Source: Bacillus sp. Xin1 (GTDB lineage Bacteria > Bacillota > Bacilli > Bacillales > Bacillaceae_G). Taken from it: a stretch of DNA of 64,000 nt. The notes under the pieces were generated by a model. The model searched no databases. It was not told the DNA's origin and saw only the letters and a list, made by a program, of their open reading frames with translations. Every line of letters begins with the position of its first letter. Position 1 is the stretch's first letter. Location of the stretch: assembly GCF_013314535.1 (NCBI RefSeq), contig NZ_JABUAE010000008.1:1-64000 (forward strand). The letters run 5' to 3'. Below, in pieces: positions 41,568-51,433 of this stretch. Position numbers and translations under genes: made by a program.

Positions 41568-41806
41568 CATATAGGATGTCGTAGATGAAGAGAGTAGTCT
41601 GGTTCAGAAGTAAAGCGAGCTAGGGGTGGTGAGAGCCTAGTATGGAGAAACGGATGAAACGCACTTCGGAGACGCTGCTTGAAATGAATAGTAGAGTAAG
41701 CCGGGGCCCCCTGTCCTCGTTATCAACGGGAAAGTGGTTCTTCGGAACAACAAGGGTGGTACCACGGGTGATAACTCGTCTCTTTTTTAGAGGCGAGTTT
41801 TTTGTG
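41568..41806 (+). promoter_or_regulatory. T-box riboswitch of argS, specifier CGC (Arg)
   Basis: A T-box leader: stem I with AGAGAGTA, T-box AGGGTGGTACCACGG (41753-41767), and terminator stem AACTCGTCT/AGGCGAGTT with a T run (41773-41805). The specifier loop reads GAAA-CGC-A with CGC at 41660-41662, an Arg codon. Uncharged tRNA-Arg would stabilise the antiterminator and switch argS on. Confidence 0.9.
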
Positions 41807-41831
41807 TTTTAAAAAATAAGGAGGGAGTAAC

Positions 41832-43520
41832 ATGGAATATAAAATTAAATTTGCAAAAAGTTTATTTGAAGTAATTGAATCAGAATTATTACTGGAACAG
41901 ATTATAGATCTAATTGAAACTCCGAAGCAAGATGAATTCGGAGATGCAGCATTCCCTTGTTTCATGCTTGCCAAGCAATATAAAAAAGCACCAGCAATTA
42001 TCGCGAAAGAAATCGCTGAGAACTTAAATGATTCATTTTTTAAAAAAGTAGAGTCAGTTGGACCATATGTGAATGTATTTTTCAACCGTCATATCGTAAG
42101 CGATGATGTATTAAAAACGATTTTAGCTGAAAAAGAAGAATATGGACAGGGGCATTTTGGGCGAGAAAAAACAGTAGTAATTGATTACTCTTCACCGAAT
42201 ATCGCGAAACCGTTCTCCATGGGACATTTACGTTCAACGATGATCGGGAACTCTTTAAAACATATCGCTGAAAAGTGCGGATATGAGGTTGTAGGAATCA
42301 ATTATATTGGTGATTGGGGAACGCAGTTTGGAAAATTAATTACTGCATATAAAAAATGGGGAAATGAAGAGCTTGTAAAAGAAGATCCAATTCGTGAATT
42401 ATTCAAGTTATATGTTCACTTCCACGAAGAAGTGAAAGAGAACCCGGGGCTAGAAGAAGAAGGTCGTGCATGGTTTAAGAAATTAGAAGATGGTGATGAA
42501 GAAGCAGTCTTTTTATGGAATTGGTTCCGTCATGAATCTTTAAAAGAGTTCTCTCGTATTTATGAACTACTTGGTGTTGAATTTACGAACTTCCAAGGAG
42601 AGGCTTTCTATAATGATAAAATGGATGACTTTGTTGAAATCTTAGAAGAAAAAGGATTATTAGAAGAATCAGATGGAGCACAAGTTGTTGATTTAGAAAA
42701 AGAAGATATGCCGCCATGTTTAATTAAAAAATCAGATGGAGCCACGCTTTATGCAACCCGTGATTTAACAGCGGCACTCTATCGTCAAAACACATATGAA
42801 TTTGATAAAGCGCTATATGTAGTAGGAGCAGAGCAAAGCTTGCACTTTACACAATTTTTCACTGTATTAAAGAAACTCGGTTATAACTGGGTAGATGGTA
42901 TGGCACATGTGCCATTTGGACTCATTTTAAAAGATGGTAAAAAAATGTCCACACGTAAGGGGAAAGTTGTATTACTTGAGGAAGTATTAGAAGAAGCGAT
43001 TACGCTTGCAGAGCAAAATATCGAAGATAAAAACCCGAACTTAAAGCAAAAAGAAGTCGTTGCAAAACAAGTTGGTGTTGGGGCAGTTATTTTCCATGAT
43101 TTGAAAAATGAACGTATGCATAATATTGAGTTCTCTTTAGAAAAAATGCTGAAATTCGAAGGGGAAACAGGACCATATGTTCAATATACACATGCACGTG
43201 CTTGCTCCATTTTACGAAAAGAAAATGTTGAATTTGAAACAGAATCGTTTGCGCTAAACGATGATCATAGTTGGAGTACGATAAAATTATTAAATAGATT
43301 CCCTAAGGTCATTGAAACAGCCTTTTCTAAAAATGAACCTTCACATATTGCGAAGTATTTGTTAGATGTTGCGCAGGCTTTCAATAAGTATTATGGGAAT
43401 ATTCGTATTTTAGAAGAGGATCAAGAGAAAGAAAGTCGACTTGCACTTGCTTATGCAGTAACGATTGTGTTAAAAGAAGGATTGCGTTTACTTGGAATGG
43501 GTGCTCCAAAAGAGATGTAG
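41832..43520 (+). CDS. argS: Arginyl-tRNA synthetase
   Basis: A 562-aa class I synthetase. HIGH-type motif in SPNIAKPFSMGHLRST (near 121-135), KMSKS-type loop GKKMSTRKG (near 370), and the C-terminal anticodon-binding domain with DALRF-like helical end (LALAYAVTIVLKEGLRLLG). It charges tRNA-Arg. The T-box leader with an Arg specifier is consistent. B. cereus group genomes are known to carry more than one argS; whether this is the main one cannot be judged from the window. Confidence 0.93.
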   Translation: MEYKIKFAKSLFEVIESELLLEQIIDLIETPKQDEFGDAAFPCFMLAKQYKKAPAIIAKEIAENLNDSFFKKVESVGPYVNVFFNRHIVSDDVLKTILAEKEEYGQGHFGREKTVVIDYSSPNIAKPFSMGHLRSTMIGNSLKHIAEKCGYEVVGINYIGDWGTQFGKLITAYKKWGNEELVKEDPIRELFKLYVHFHEEVKENPGLEEEGRAWFKKLEDGDEEAVFLWNWFRHESLKEFSRIYELLGVEFTNFQGEAFYNDKMDDFVEILEEKGLLEESDGAQVVDLEKEDMPPCLIKKSDGATLYATRDLTAALYRQNTYEFDKALYVVGAEQSLHFTQFFTVLKKLGYNWVDGMAHVPFGLILKDGKKMSTRKGKVVLLEEVLEEAITLAEQNIEDKNPNLKQKEVVAKQVGVGAVIFHDLKNERMHNIEFSLEKMLKFEGETGPYVQYTHARACSILRKENVEFETESFALNDDHSWSTIKLLNRFPKVIETAFSKNEPSHIAKYLLDVAQAFNKYYGNIRILEEDQEKESRLALAYAVTIVLKEGLRLLGMGAPKEM

Positions 43521-43914
43521 GAAAATTACTGTGCAGTAACAATTATTAACGTTACTTAGTTAATTCCCCATCATATGTTATTGAAGACGATGAATAAAAA
43601 ATAAAGCGTACTATTCGAACAGAATGACAAATCAGGCGTACCGTTAACCTGGTTTGTTTTTTATTTTTTTCTAAGAAAGTTCGTATTTAAAATGAGTAGT
43701 CATGATAAAGGAAGGTGAGATTATTAGATATGAAAGTATGTTTTTAGAGGATGGGTAAAAAGCGACTGCCAAAATGATAGGTCTTTAAAAGCATTGCTTT
43801 AAGATTTTTTTGAATATAGATGAGTTAATAGGAACGAGTTATACTACGAAGCTTAAGGATTCTATAATTTTTTTACCAAATCAATTAAAATATTACTAGA
43901 AAGGATGATCCATA
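43521..43914 (+). other. Intergenic region with terminator-like hairpin
   Basis: No gene is seen. A hairpin (ACAAATCAGG/CCTGGTTTGT) with a T-rich tail lies at 43626-43664. A candidate promoter (TTGAAT and TATACT, near 43810 and 43850) precedes the DUF2085 gene. Confidence 0.5.
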
Positions 43915-44244
43915 TTGATTCGAAGTTTTATTTTACATATCCCTTGTCACAGAAAATCTGAAAGGAGTTTTCTTAAACTACAAAAATACATACCTTTATG
44001 TGCACGATGCACAGGTATGTTTATTGGTTTCTTTATGTTCCCAATATATTTTTTAATAACAACCTCGTATACGTTATCTTTGGTACTAGCCTTCTCTGCT
44101 CAAATTCCATCATTCATTGATGGCTTCACTCAAAAGTGGAAATGGAGAAGGAGCACAAATTCACTAAGAGTAACTACCGGCATCTTAAGCGGTAATGGTA
44201 TGGGACTGCTTATCTCATCTAGCATCATATGGATTCTATCTTAA
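43915..44244 (+). CDS. DUF2085 family membrane protein
   Basis: A 109-aa protein beginning with TTG after AAAGGATGAT. The family pattern CHRKSERSF...IPLCARCTG is present at residues 11-37 with its conserved Cys/His set, and three hydrophobic segments follow. The Cys/His arrangement suggests a metal or heme site, but the function of the family is not known. It overlaps the frame of the next gene but not its chosen start. Confidence 0.75.
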   Translation: MIRSFILHIPCHRKSERSFLKLQKYIPLCARCTGMFIGFFMFPIYFLITTSYTLSLVLAFSAQIPSFIDGFTQKWKWRRSTNSLRVTTGILSGNGMGLLISSSIIWILS

Positions 44245-44273
44245 ACTCACTATACATCGACGGAGGTATTTAC

Positions 44274-44489
44274 ATGTTCTGGATCTACTCAATTCTAATT
44301 CTCATTTCAGGTGGCAGTGGAATTGGTTTCATCATTCATGAAAAATATACAGAAGCAATAATTGCTTTTGTTATTTGTGCACTGTTTATCGGGGTGCTAT
44401 ATTTTTATCTTAAGAGAAACCGAAAAAAGAGGGATTTGGATTGTGGCACTTTAGATTGTGTCGATTGCGATTGTGATTGCACGGATTAA
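44274..44489 (+). CDS. Small membrane protein with a Cys/Asp-rich tail
   Basis: A 71-aa protein; the ATG at 44274 follows GGAGGT with a 6-nt gap. Two membrane segments (IYSILILISGGSGIGFII and IIAFVICALFIGVLYFYL) are followed by basic residues and the tail DLDCGTLDCVDCDCDCTD with five Cys, likely metal binding. It directly follows the DUF2085 gene, so the two may work together. No family is recognised. Confidence 0.6.
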   Translation: MFWIYSILILISGGSGIGFIIHEKYTEAIIAFVICALFIGVLYFYLKRNRKKRDLDCGTLDCVDCDCDCTD

Positions 44490-44681
44490 ACTTCTACTTA
44501 ATTTTTATAGTAATGTAGGAATATATTTATATAAGGATGGGTTGCTAGATTGAATAATGCATAATTCATATGCAGGAAATAAAGAGAACTCAGAGAAGAA
44601 ATACTTGATAAACTGCCCGTTCATATGGGGTGAATTGTCGATGTGATTGTTATATAAATACTAGAAACGGGGACGAGAACC

Positions 44682-45140
44682 TTGAAAAAATTAATAGCTT
44701 CTTGCATGGTATGTACATTATTTTTAGGTGTTGTAGGTTGCTCAGATTTTTCTGATAAGGAAGAGAAAGATAACGCTACATCGATAGCCACCATCACAAA
44801 AGTTGTACAATTTGAAAATAAAGATGTGGCTTCTATTGAGTTAAAAAATACAAAGACAAACAATAGTAAAGAACTAGCTAGCGAATCTATTATGCAAACG
44901 GTCGTTGATAGTCTTCAAAATGCAAAAAAGAAAGATGTGCTCTTAGATAAAGAAGCGCGGAACAATATGAATGCTGTAATGACATTTAAATATAGTGGTG
45001 GAGATAAACAAGATTTTTTTGTGTGGTTAGAAGGAAACAATAAGCAGGTTATGTTTGTAGAGAGTACCAATGAACAACATGGAGCGGGTTATGAAGTGAA
45101 TGGTACATACGCTAAAAATATCATTAAGTTGTTGAAATAA
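44682..45140 (+). CDS. Putative lipoprotein
   Basis: A 152-aa protein with TTG start after CGGGGACGAG. It has an N-terminal lipoprotein signal (MKKLIASCMVCTLFLGVVGC) with the lipid-modified Cys near position 20. The mature part is soluble and charged with no recognised domain. It is probably anchored to the outer face of the membrane. Function unknown. Confidence 0.7.
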   Translation: MKKLIASCMVCTLFLGVVGCSDFSDKEEKDNATSIATITKVVQFENKDVASIELKNTKTNNSKELASESIMQTVVDSLQNAKKKDVLLDKEARNNMNAVMTFKYSGGDKQDFFVWLEGNNKQVMFVESTNEQHGAGYEVNGTYAKNIIKLLK

Positions 45141-45194
45141 TGGTCGACTTGCGATACTGGAGTTTTTTTTAAAGAGATAGGAGGAAGCGAGCAA

Positions 45195-45440
45195 ATGGTA
45201 GGCATATTTAGTAATATAATGTTCTTAGTTTTGATTCTATTTCCAGTTCTTACGATTATATTAAATGCGATTGTTTATTGGAAGTTCAAAAAAATATTTA
45301 TTATGCCAATCATTATTTTCATATTTTCCTTACTATTTATGTTGATTTATGCAAATGAAACCCTTTTTCCCTGGGTTATCATATATACAATGTTATCACT
45401 TATAGTGGGACTTTTAATTAAATTCATTTTGTCTAAATGA
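45195..45440 (+). CDS. Small membrane protein
   Basis: An 81-aa protein with three hydrophobic segments and almost no soluble part, preceded by GATAGGAGGAAGCG. No family is recognised. It lies 54 nt after the lipoprotein gene and ahead of a clear terminator, so the two are probably co-transcribed. Confidence 0.6.
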   Translation: MVGIFSNIMFLVLILFPVLTIILNAIVYWKFKKIFIMPIIIFIFSLLFMLIYANETLFPWVIIYTMLSLIVGLLIKFILSK

Positions 45441-45442
45441 GT

Positions 45443-45486
45443 TAAGACTTCTAATGCATGTATACATGTTAGAAGTCTTATTTTTT
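45443..45486 (+). terminator. Terminator after the small membrane protein gene
   Basis: Arms TAAGACTTCTAA/TTAGAAGTCTTA, extended with CATGTA, then a T run. Confidence 0.85.
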
Positions 45487-45704
45487 AGTTTGATAGTATT
45501 TTCTAAAAGTAAATATGTCAAAATCGTGTACGAATGAAAATAGATTCGATATTAATTTTGAAAACCTTGCTTAAATCACCCATCTCATATGGAAAAACAG
45601 AGATAGTCTTGTTATGATAACATGGCATAGTCCTTTTTTATAACTAAAATAGATAGAATTGTGGGAAAAGTTCAAGAAAAGGACAAACACAAGGGAGGAA
45701 CAAC

Positions 45705-46532
45705 ATGAAGCGTGTTGCTTGGTTTACTGATAGTACAACTGCAAACTTTACAACAGGTGCAGATAATTTTGTTATACCGATTGAAATTGTTATTAATGGT
45801 ACAGCCTATAAAGACTGTGAAGAAGGTGTTCGTGAACGTGTTTACGATGCGTTAAAAGAAGGTGTAACAGTAACGACGTCACAACCAAATTTAGGAGAAA
45901 TGGTTGCTCTTTTCTCGAAATGTAAAGAAGAGTATGAAGAAGGATTTGCTATCACAATTAGCGGAAGAGTAAGTGGTACTTACCAAAATATGAAACTTGC
46001 TGCAGAAATGGCAGGATTTCCTTTAATCGTAATAGATAGTGAAACAACAAGTTATCCAATGGATGAAATTTTAACAAAAGCGCAAACGTTATACCGTGAA
46101 GGTATGACTTTACAAGATATACAAAAGACAATACAACATGTGGAACGTAGTCCTTACTATGTATTTCCAAAGGATTTGAAAGGTCTATATGCAAGTGGAC
46201 GTGTGAAAGGTGTACAATTTATACTAGGCAGTCTACTAAGTGTAAACTTAATTCTAGAAGTAAAACATGGTGAACTTGTGTTGGAGAAGAAAGTTCGTAA
46301 AATACAAAAATGTAAAGAATATATGCGAAGCGAACTTGAAAAAGAACTGCCGGAAGTAGTTCATGTATTCCATGCGAATGATAAAGAAGGAGCAGAAGAA
46401 TGGATTGCTGATTTCAGAGCAGCATTTCCTGAAATGAAGTTTTTAATTTACCCACTTCCTATATCTTTTGCTGTTCATGCAGGTGCTGGAACAATTGCGA
46501 TTAGCTTTTCAAAAGGAAAAAACCGTGAATAA
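45705..46532 (+). CDS. DegV family fatty-acid-binding protein
   Basis: A 275-aa protein with the DegV signature: WFTDSTTANF at the N-terminus, ISGRVSGTYQN (near 86) and VIDSETTSYP. DegV (FakB-type) proteins bind fatty acids for phosphorylation by FakA before lipid synthesis. The ribosome site is GGGAGGAA. The stop codon is inside the terminator stem. Confidence 0.88.
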   Translation: MKRVAWFTDSTTANFTTGADNFVIPIEIVINGTAYKDCEEGVRERVYDALKEGVTVTTSQPNLGEMVALFSKCKEEYEEGFAITISGRVSGTYQNMKLAAEMAGFPLIVIDSETTSYPMDEILTKAQTLYREGMTLQDIQKTIQHVERSPYYVFPKDLKGLYASGRVKGVQFILGSLLSVNLILEVKHGELVLEKKVRKIQKCKEYMRSELEKELPEVVHVFHANDKEGAEEWIADFRAAFPEMKFLIYPLPISFAVHAGAGTIAISFSKGKNRE

Positions 46533-46548
46533 TTCACGGTTTTTTTAT
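46520..46548 (+). terminator. Terminator of the DegV gene
   Basis: AAACCGTGAAT and its complement pair around the stop codon, followed by T7. Confidence 0.9.
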
Positions 46549-46735
46549 GTAGATAAGATACAAAAAACTTATTAAATTGAATAAAATAGATGCAAAAATA
46601 GTTGTTTTTCTTATTTTTAAACAATAATTTAAACTATATCGTTTAATATTGAGAATTATATAAGGTTTTTATTGAATACCTTATATATACTGTGTAAAAT
46701 CTAAGAAAGCAGATAAGGATACTACTTACAGAATT

Positions 46736-46786
46736 TGTGAGCGGGAAAGCCCACGAGCTTTAGCTGTGGGAGTGGTCAACGATGCG
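46736..46786 (+). mobile_element. IS200/IS605-like end remnant (hairpin)
   Basis: The sequence AAGCCCACGAGCTTTAGCTGTGGGAGTGGTCAAC has a short imperfect hairpin and resembles the right-end/omega-RNA 3' region downstream of IS605/IS1341 tnpB genes. No transposase or tnpB remains nearby, so this is a solo end. The match is from memory of the motif. Confidence 0.45.
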
Positions 46787-46815
46787 TAATAAAAATAATT
46801 ACTTGAGGTGAATGC

Positions 46816-49800
46816 ATGTTAGAATTGAGGCGACTGGAGACATGTTTGAAAGAAAAACGATTTGTAGACGGATTACAAGATGTAAATAGTGAAATTTCTC
46901 GTATAAAAGAAGTCAATAAATTCTCTTATTTGAAAGAATGGCTTTCTTCGATTTCATCCACTAAGGAATTTGATACACTGATCCGTCTCACTGACGAAGG
47001 GCTTATGCACCAATATAGTGCCTTTTTAATCCGCTATTCATATAAAAAATTTCCAAATATGAGAACGCTCTCGTTATATTGTGATGAGCTAATTGATGAC
47101 CGAAAAATACTTGATGCTGAAAAATTATTAAAGGACGCCTTGGAAGATATAAAGGTAGATCAAATAGATTCTGATATTTTATCTAAAGCATATTTTACAT
47201 TGGTAAGGTGCCTACTAGAAATGAAACGAAATGAAGAAGCATTCCAATATATGAAAAAAGCTGAAAGTTATAGTACACGTCCAGTTTTTGATAAATGGGG
47301 CTATTTTTATATACAAACAGGAGAATGGGAGAAAGCAGAGAACTCGCTTTTAGCTAGAATGGATCATAAGGAAAATGAAGAATTAGCGATCTATCTATTA
47401 TCACAGCTGTATGCATATAAAGGCGAACAGAAACGAGCGTTACAACTGATTAACGACGCGATAGATCAGTTTCCGCAAGTACCGTATTTTTATTTTGAGA
47501 AGTTGAAACATTTACTAGATTTACAGCGTTATGAGGAAATGCTAATTGTAATAGATAAGATCAATCGGATATTGCCGTATCATTCATATAAAACTTATTT
47601 TACACATTTACGTGCAGAAGCGTTGTATAAACTGAATAAAACTCAGGATTTACTTGTTTTATTAAAAACGGAAGTATGTTTAAAAAAGTCGCTATATCAT
47701 AATATGGAAAAATACCGGGCTGGAAAAAAAATAAGATTACCATTAGTACCAATCGTACAAAAAGATAACTATTGTGTTCCAGCGAGCTTGGAGATGATGC
47801 TCCACTTATGGGGAGAAAGGTGTACACAAGATGAAATTGCGGATCATATATTTGATGTAACAGGATCGAAGTTTTCAGATACGGTTACGTATTTAGAAAA
47901 AATGGGCTATGTTTGTCGTTATTTCAAGGGAAACGAAAAGAATTATAAAGCATTACTTGACCGAAACATTCCAGTTTTATTAAGTATAGATATTGAACAT
48001 GCATCCCACGTTCAAGTTCTTTCTGGATATGATGATCAGTTACAAGCTTTTTTTGTTCAAGATCCTAACTTTTTGGAACCACTTTTTATTGAATATGAGA
48101 AGCTGCAGGAAAGATATCGTTACACCGATGGCCTATCTATTGTATTTGTTCCTAAGGAGGAAAAGGAACAATTGTCATTTTTAGTAGAAGAGGAAGATGT
48201 ATATTTCCGCAAGCTATTCTCTTTGACGGATCATTTAGAAGAACAGGATAAACAAGGAATTGAAAAATTAGTTTCATTTTTACAAGAGACAAGCGAAAAT
48301 CCGTACACGTGGTTATATACAATTAAACATATGGATGTGGAAGTAAATCAGGAGTTTATTCTTTTTTGTGCTGAAAGGTTAATAAAGAAATATCCAGATT
48401 CAGACTTTGTTAAGCTTCATAGTGCACAATGCTTTATCCGTATACAAGATATGGAGCGAGCTAGTGATGTCTTACAAAGTGTCGAGAAAAAGAATAATCA
48501 AGCATTGTATCATTTTATACATGGACGCTATTCTTTAGAGAAGGAAGAGTATGAGGAAGCAATTTCTAGTTTTCGCTCATCGTTACAATTAGATGCTGAT
48601 CAGCCAATCGCATGGAGTTTTCTAGCATTATCATATATGTATATCGATCAGTCTGAACAGGGCTTGAAAATGTCACAAATTGCACTAGGGCGTCATCCTG
48701 ATCGGTTTGTTCTTGTAAACCATGGTTTGATCTTAATGGATTTAGAGCGCTATAAGGAAGCATATGAAGTGTTTAATGATTTATTGAAAGAATATAAGTG
48801 TGAAGCACATATATGGTATGAAAGAGCCAAATGTGCGCATCAAATGGAGAAATTGCATTTAGCAATCAAAGGACTTCGCACAGCAATTCAATTAGATAAA
48901 ACAGTATCATATCCATATGTGAAACTCTCAGAAATATATGAATTAGATTTAGATGATAAGAAGGGTGCAGAAGAAATTTTATTGCAGGGTATCGAAAATT
49001 GTGAAGAAGCAACGTCATTATATGTTCGATTAGGAGATTTACATTTTCAAAATGATGAATTTGAAGAAGCTGAAAAAATATATAAACGTGCTTTAGAAGA
49101 GAATAATAGAGATGTTTATTCTCATTTTGGTTTGATTCAAATTTATATGGCAAAAGAACAGTATGGTGATGCAAAGCGTTATATTTTTAGTATGGAACAG
49201 CAATTTGAACAAAATGATGAGTTTCTTATGAATGCAGGAATGGTACTGTGGGATGCTGAAATTGAATTAGGAGCTAATGAAGAACAATTAAAGATAGCGT
49301 TGTCTAAGTTAGAGAAGGGTATCCGATGTTTGAAAAATAATATAGCAAATATGTTAGAAGAATATGTAAATAGAGTTGAAGGAACGGTATTTGTACAACG
49401 TGGGATAACCTTTTTAAGGAAATTAGGAAAAGAAAGACCAGATGTAATCGAGTATGACTGTTATGCTGGTATTTTATATGAATCTCTTGGACAATATGAT
49501 CAAGCAATGAAACGATACCATCAGGCAATAAAGCTCAGAAAGAGCACGCTTCCGTATTATCGCATTGGTGAATCCCTTATGGCATTAGGAGAATTGGAAT
49601 CGGCAAAAAATGCGTATGAGACTTGTTTAGAAATGGATTCAACTTTTATTGGAGTGCACGTAAAGCTAGCGGAAATATATGAAAAAGAAGAAAATCGTCT
49701 AAAAGAACAATATCATATGTTTCAGGCAATGCTGCAAGAGCCGATGATCGTAAATATGGAGTATTTAGCAGAGCTTTCAGTAGAAAATTGTCTTCATAAA

Positions 49801-51024
49801 GAGCTTTTATCTGAGTTAGATAAATTAGATGGTAAAGTAGATGAAATGTGGCGTTTAGATGCCCTTGCATATGTATATGGTGCCATGAAAGAGAGAGAGA
49901 AAGAACAAGAGCTAGTGGAAGAAGCTTTACAAATAGATGAGGAACATGTAGAAGTACGATATCACTATGCAAAAGTACTTGTTAAAAAAAGGGATTCAGA
50001 AGCGCTTCCATTTGTTACAAGTTTAATAAGACAAGACATTGAAAATGAGCGTGTATTTGAAGTGTACGTTCAAGCGATGGAACAACAGCGGAAAGTATCT
50101 CAAATACGAGATTCTCTTCATTTGTTGCCCGTTAAGAAAAAAGAAAGAAGCACTGCATTTATGTATGCTGCATCTGTACTTGCTGAGAGATTAACTGCGC
50201 AACAACAAAATGAAGAACCGAAGAAATCAATTTTTACAAGAGCATTTTATCGAATGAAAAACCGTGCGAAAGAAATCTCGCTTATTACAACTGTAATTGA
50301 TTTATTTGAAATCTCTTTAAAGTTAAATGCTAGAAATAGTATGGCAGCGCAGCGGTTAGCGATATTTTATGAAAACGGAAATATGATTAAAGAAGCGATA
50401 GATGTATTACAAACATCATTAGAAAACATTTGGGATGTTAGCACGGTAAGGCAACTTGTAAATCTTCTCATCGAACACGGTGATGAAGATGAAGAGATGT
50501 TAAGAGATGCTCTTGAATTCATAAAACAGATGATTAGAGAAGAGCCCAATGATTATAACACTCTGTTATTACATTCCAATGTTCAGTTCATGTTAGGGGA
50601 AGAGAAACAGGCAGAAAAAATCTGTTTACAATTAATTGAAAGAATGCCTTTTGTGAGCCGTGCATTCCTTGTTTTAGCGGAAATCTATCAAAGTGAAGCG
50701 AGATTTGAAGATTCTATTTCAATGTTAGAAGAGGGAGTCTTGCATCATCCAAAAGATCATACGATGTTTCTCGCATTAGCAGCGTCTTATCAACAGATTG
50801 GAAAAACAGAAAAGGCAGAAGAGCTAACAAATTATATATTATCTTTCGATTCTTCGGATTTGTTAGTTCGATACAATAGAGCATGCTATTTAGCTGTTTT
50901 AAATAGAAATGCTGAGGCGAAAGCAGAACTTGAAACAGTTCTTCATGAAGATGAAACTGGATTTTTTGCAGAACTTGCGGAAGATGATGAAGATTTAGTG
51001 GAAGTATGGGAAACGATAAAGTAA
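46816..51024 (+). CDS. 1402-aa TPR protein with an embedded C39-like peptidase domain
   Basis: A very long soluble protein. Residues 1-300 are helical repeats. Residues about 305-450 form a C39-like papain-fold domain with Gln and Cys in VQKDNYCVPAS (Cys near 319), His in HVQVLSGYDD (near 398) and Asp in QDPNFLEP (near 415). The remaining 950 residues are many TPR-type repeats (for example ALYHFIHGRYSLEKEEYEEA). All three catalytic residues appear present, so it may be a protease or a bound-peptide processor. It starts with a GAGGTGAATGC site. I do not recognise a named relative. Confidence 0.7.
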   Translation: MLELRRLETCLKEKRFVDGLQDVNSEISRIKEVNKFSYLKEWLSSISSTKEFDTLIRLTDEGLMHQYSAFLIRYSYKKFPNMRTLSLYCDELIDDRKILDAEKLLKDALEDIKVDQIDSDILSKAYFTLVRCLLEMKRNEEAFQYMKKAESYSTRPVFDKWGYFYIQTGEWEKAENSLLARMDHKENEELAIYLLSQLYAYKGEQKRALQLINDAIDQFPQVPYFYFEKLKHLLDLQRYEEMLIVIDKINRILPYHSYKTYFTHLRAEALYKLNKTQDLLVLLKTEVCLKKSLYHNMEKYRAGKKIRLPLVPIVQKDNYCVPASLEMMLHLWGERCTQDEIADHIFDVTGSKFSDTVTYLEKMGYVCRYFKGNEKNYKALLDRNIPVLLSIDIEHASHVQVLSGYDDQLQAFFVQDPNFLEPLFIEYEKLQERYRYTDGLSIVFVPKEEKEQLSFLVEEEDVYFRKLFSLTDHLEEQDKQGIEKLVSFLQETSENPYTWLYTIKHMDVEVNQEFILFCAERLIKKYPDSDFVKLHSAQCFIRIQDMERASDVLQSVEKKNNQALYHFIHGRYSLEKEEYEEAISSFRSSLQLDADQPIAWSFLALSYMYIDQSEQGLKMSQIALGRHPDRFVLVNHGLILMDLERYKEAYEVFNDLLKEYKCEAHIWYERAKCAHQMEKLHLAIKGLRTAIQLDKTVSYPYVKLSEIYELDLDDKKGAEEILLQGIENCEEATSLYVRLGDLHFQNDEFEEAEKIYKRALEENNRDVYSHFGLIQIYMAKEQYGDAKRYIFSMEQQFEQNDEFLMNAGMVLWDAEIELGANEEQLKIALSKLEKGIRCLKNNIANMLEEYVNRVEGTVFVQRGITFLRKLGKERPDVIEYDCYAGILYESLGQYDQAMKRYHQAIKLRKSTLPYYRIGESLMALGELESAKNAYETCLEMDSTFIGVHVKLAEIYEKEENRLKEQYHMFQAMLQEPMIVNMEYLAELSVENCLHKELLSELDKLDGKVDEMWRLDALAYVYGAMKEREKEQELVEEALQIDEEHVEVRYHYAKVLVKKRDSEALPFVTSLIRQDIENERVFEVYVQAMEQQRKVSQIRDSLHLLPVKKKERSTAFMYAASVLAERLTAQQQNEEPKKSIFTRAFYRMKNRAKEISLITTVIDLFEISLKLNARNSMAAQRLAIFYENGNMIKEAIDVLQTSLENIWDVSTVRQLVNLLIEHGDEDEEMLRDALEFIKQMIREEPNDYNTLLLHSNVQFMLGEEKQAEKICLQLIERMPFVSRAFLVLAEIYQSEARFEDSISMLEEGVLHHPKDHTMFLALAASYQQIGKTEKAEELTNYILSFDSSDLLVRYNRACYLAVLNRNAEAKAELETVLHEDETGFFAELAEDDEDLVEVWETIK

Positions 51025-51091
51025 CAGAAATCTTTTATGATGTATAAGATTCGAAATTTAGGATGAAAATGAAAATATATTTTTGAATTGA

Positions 51092-51121
51092 TTGACAATT
51101 ATCTGTTTCATGGAATAAAAT
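51092..51121 (+). promoter_or_regulatory. ileS2 promoter
   Basis: TTGACA (51092) and TAAAAT (51116) with an 18-bp spacer. Confidence 0.7.
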
Positions 51122-51149
51122 AACTGTTAATAAAAGTATACAAATCTGA

Positions 51150-51398
51150 AGACGAGAAAGAGTAAAATATCGTACTGTTCTCCAGAGAGCCGGCACTATG
51201 CTGAAAGCCGGTGTACAGACTTTATTTGAAAATCATCTCCGAGGAGCCGTGGCTGAATAAAGTAAGCTCGGACGGATGTCTACCGTTACAAAGAACGCGT
51301 ATGTTAGTACGTTGCTAAGTGCTATTGGTGAAGATGCTAATAGAATTAGGGTGGTAACGCGGGTAAACCCGTCCCTACTTATAGGGACGGGTTTTTTG
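51150..51398 (+). promoter_or_regulatory. T-box riboswitch of ileS2, specifier ATC (Ile)
   Basis: Leader with stem I (AGAGAGCCGGC region), T-box AGGGTGGTAACGCGG (51348-51362) and terminator CCCGTCCCTA/TAGGGACGGG plus T run (51366-51397). The specifier loop reads GAAA-ATC-A with ATC at 51232-51234, an Ile codon. Confidence 0.92.
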
Positions 51399-51433
51399 TG
51401 TGCTTTTACAAAATTTCAAAGGAGTGATTGTAA

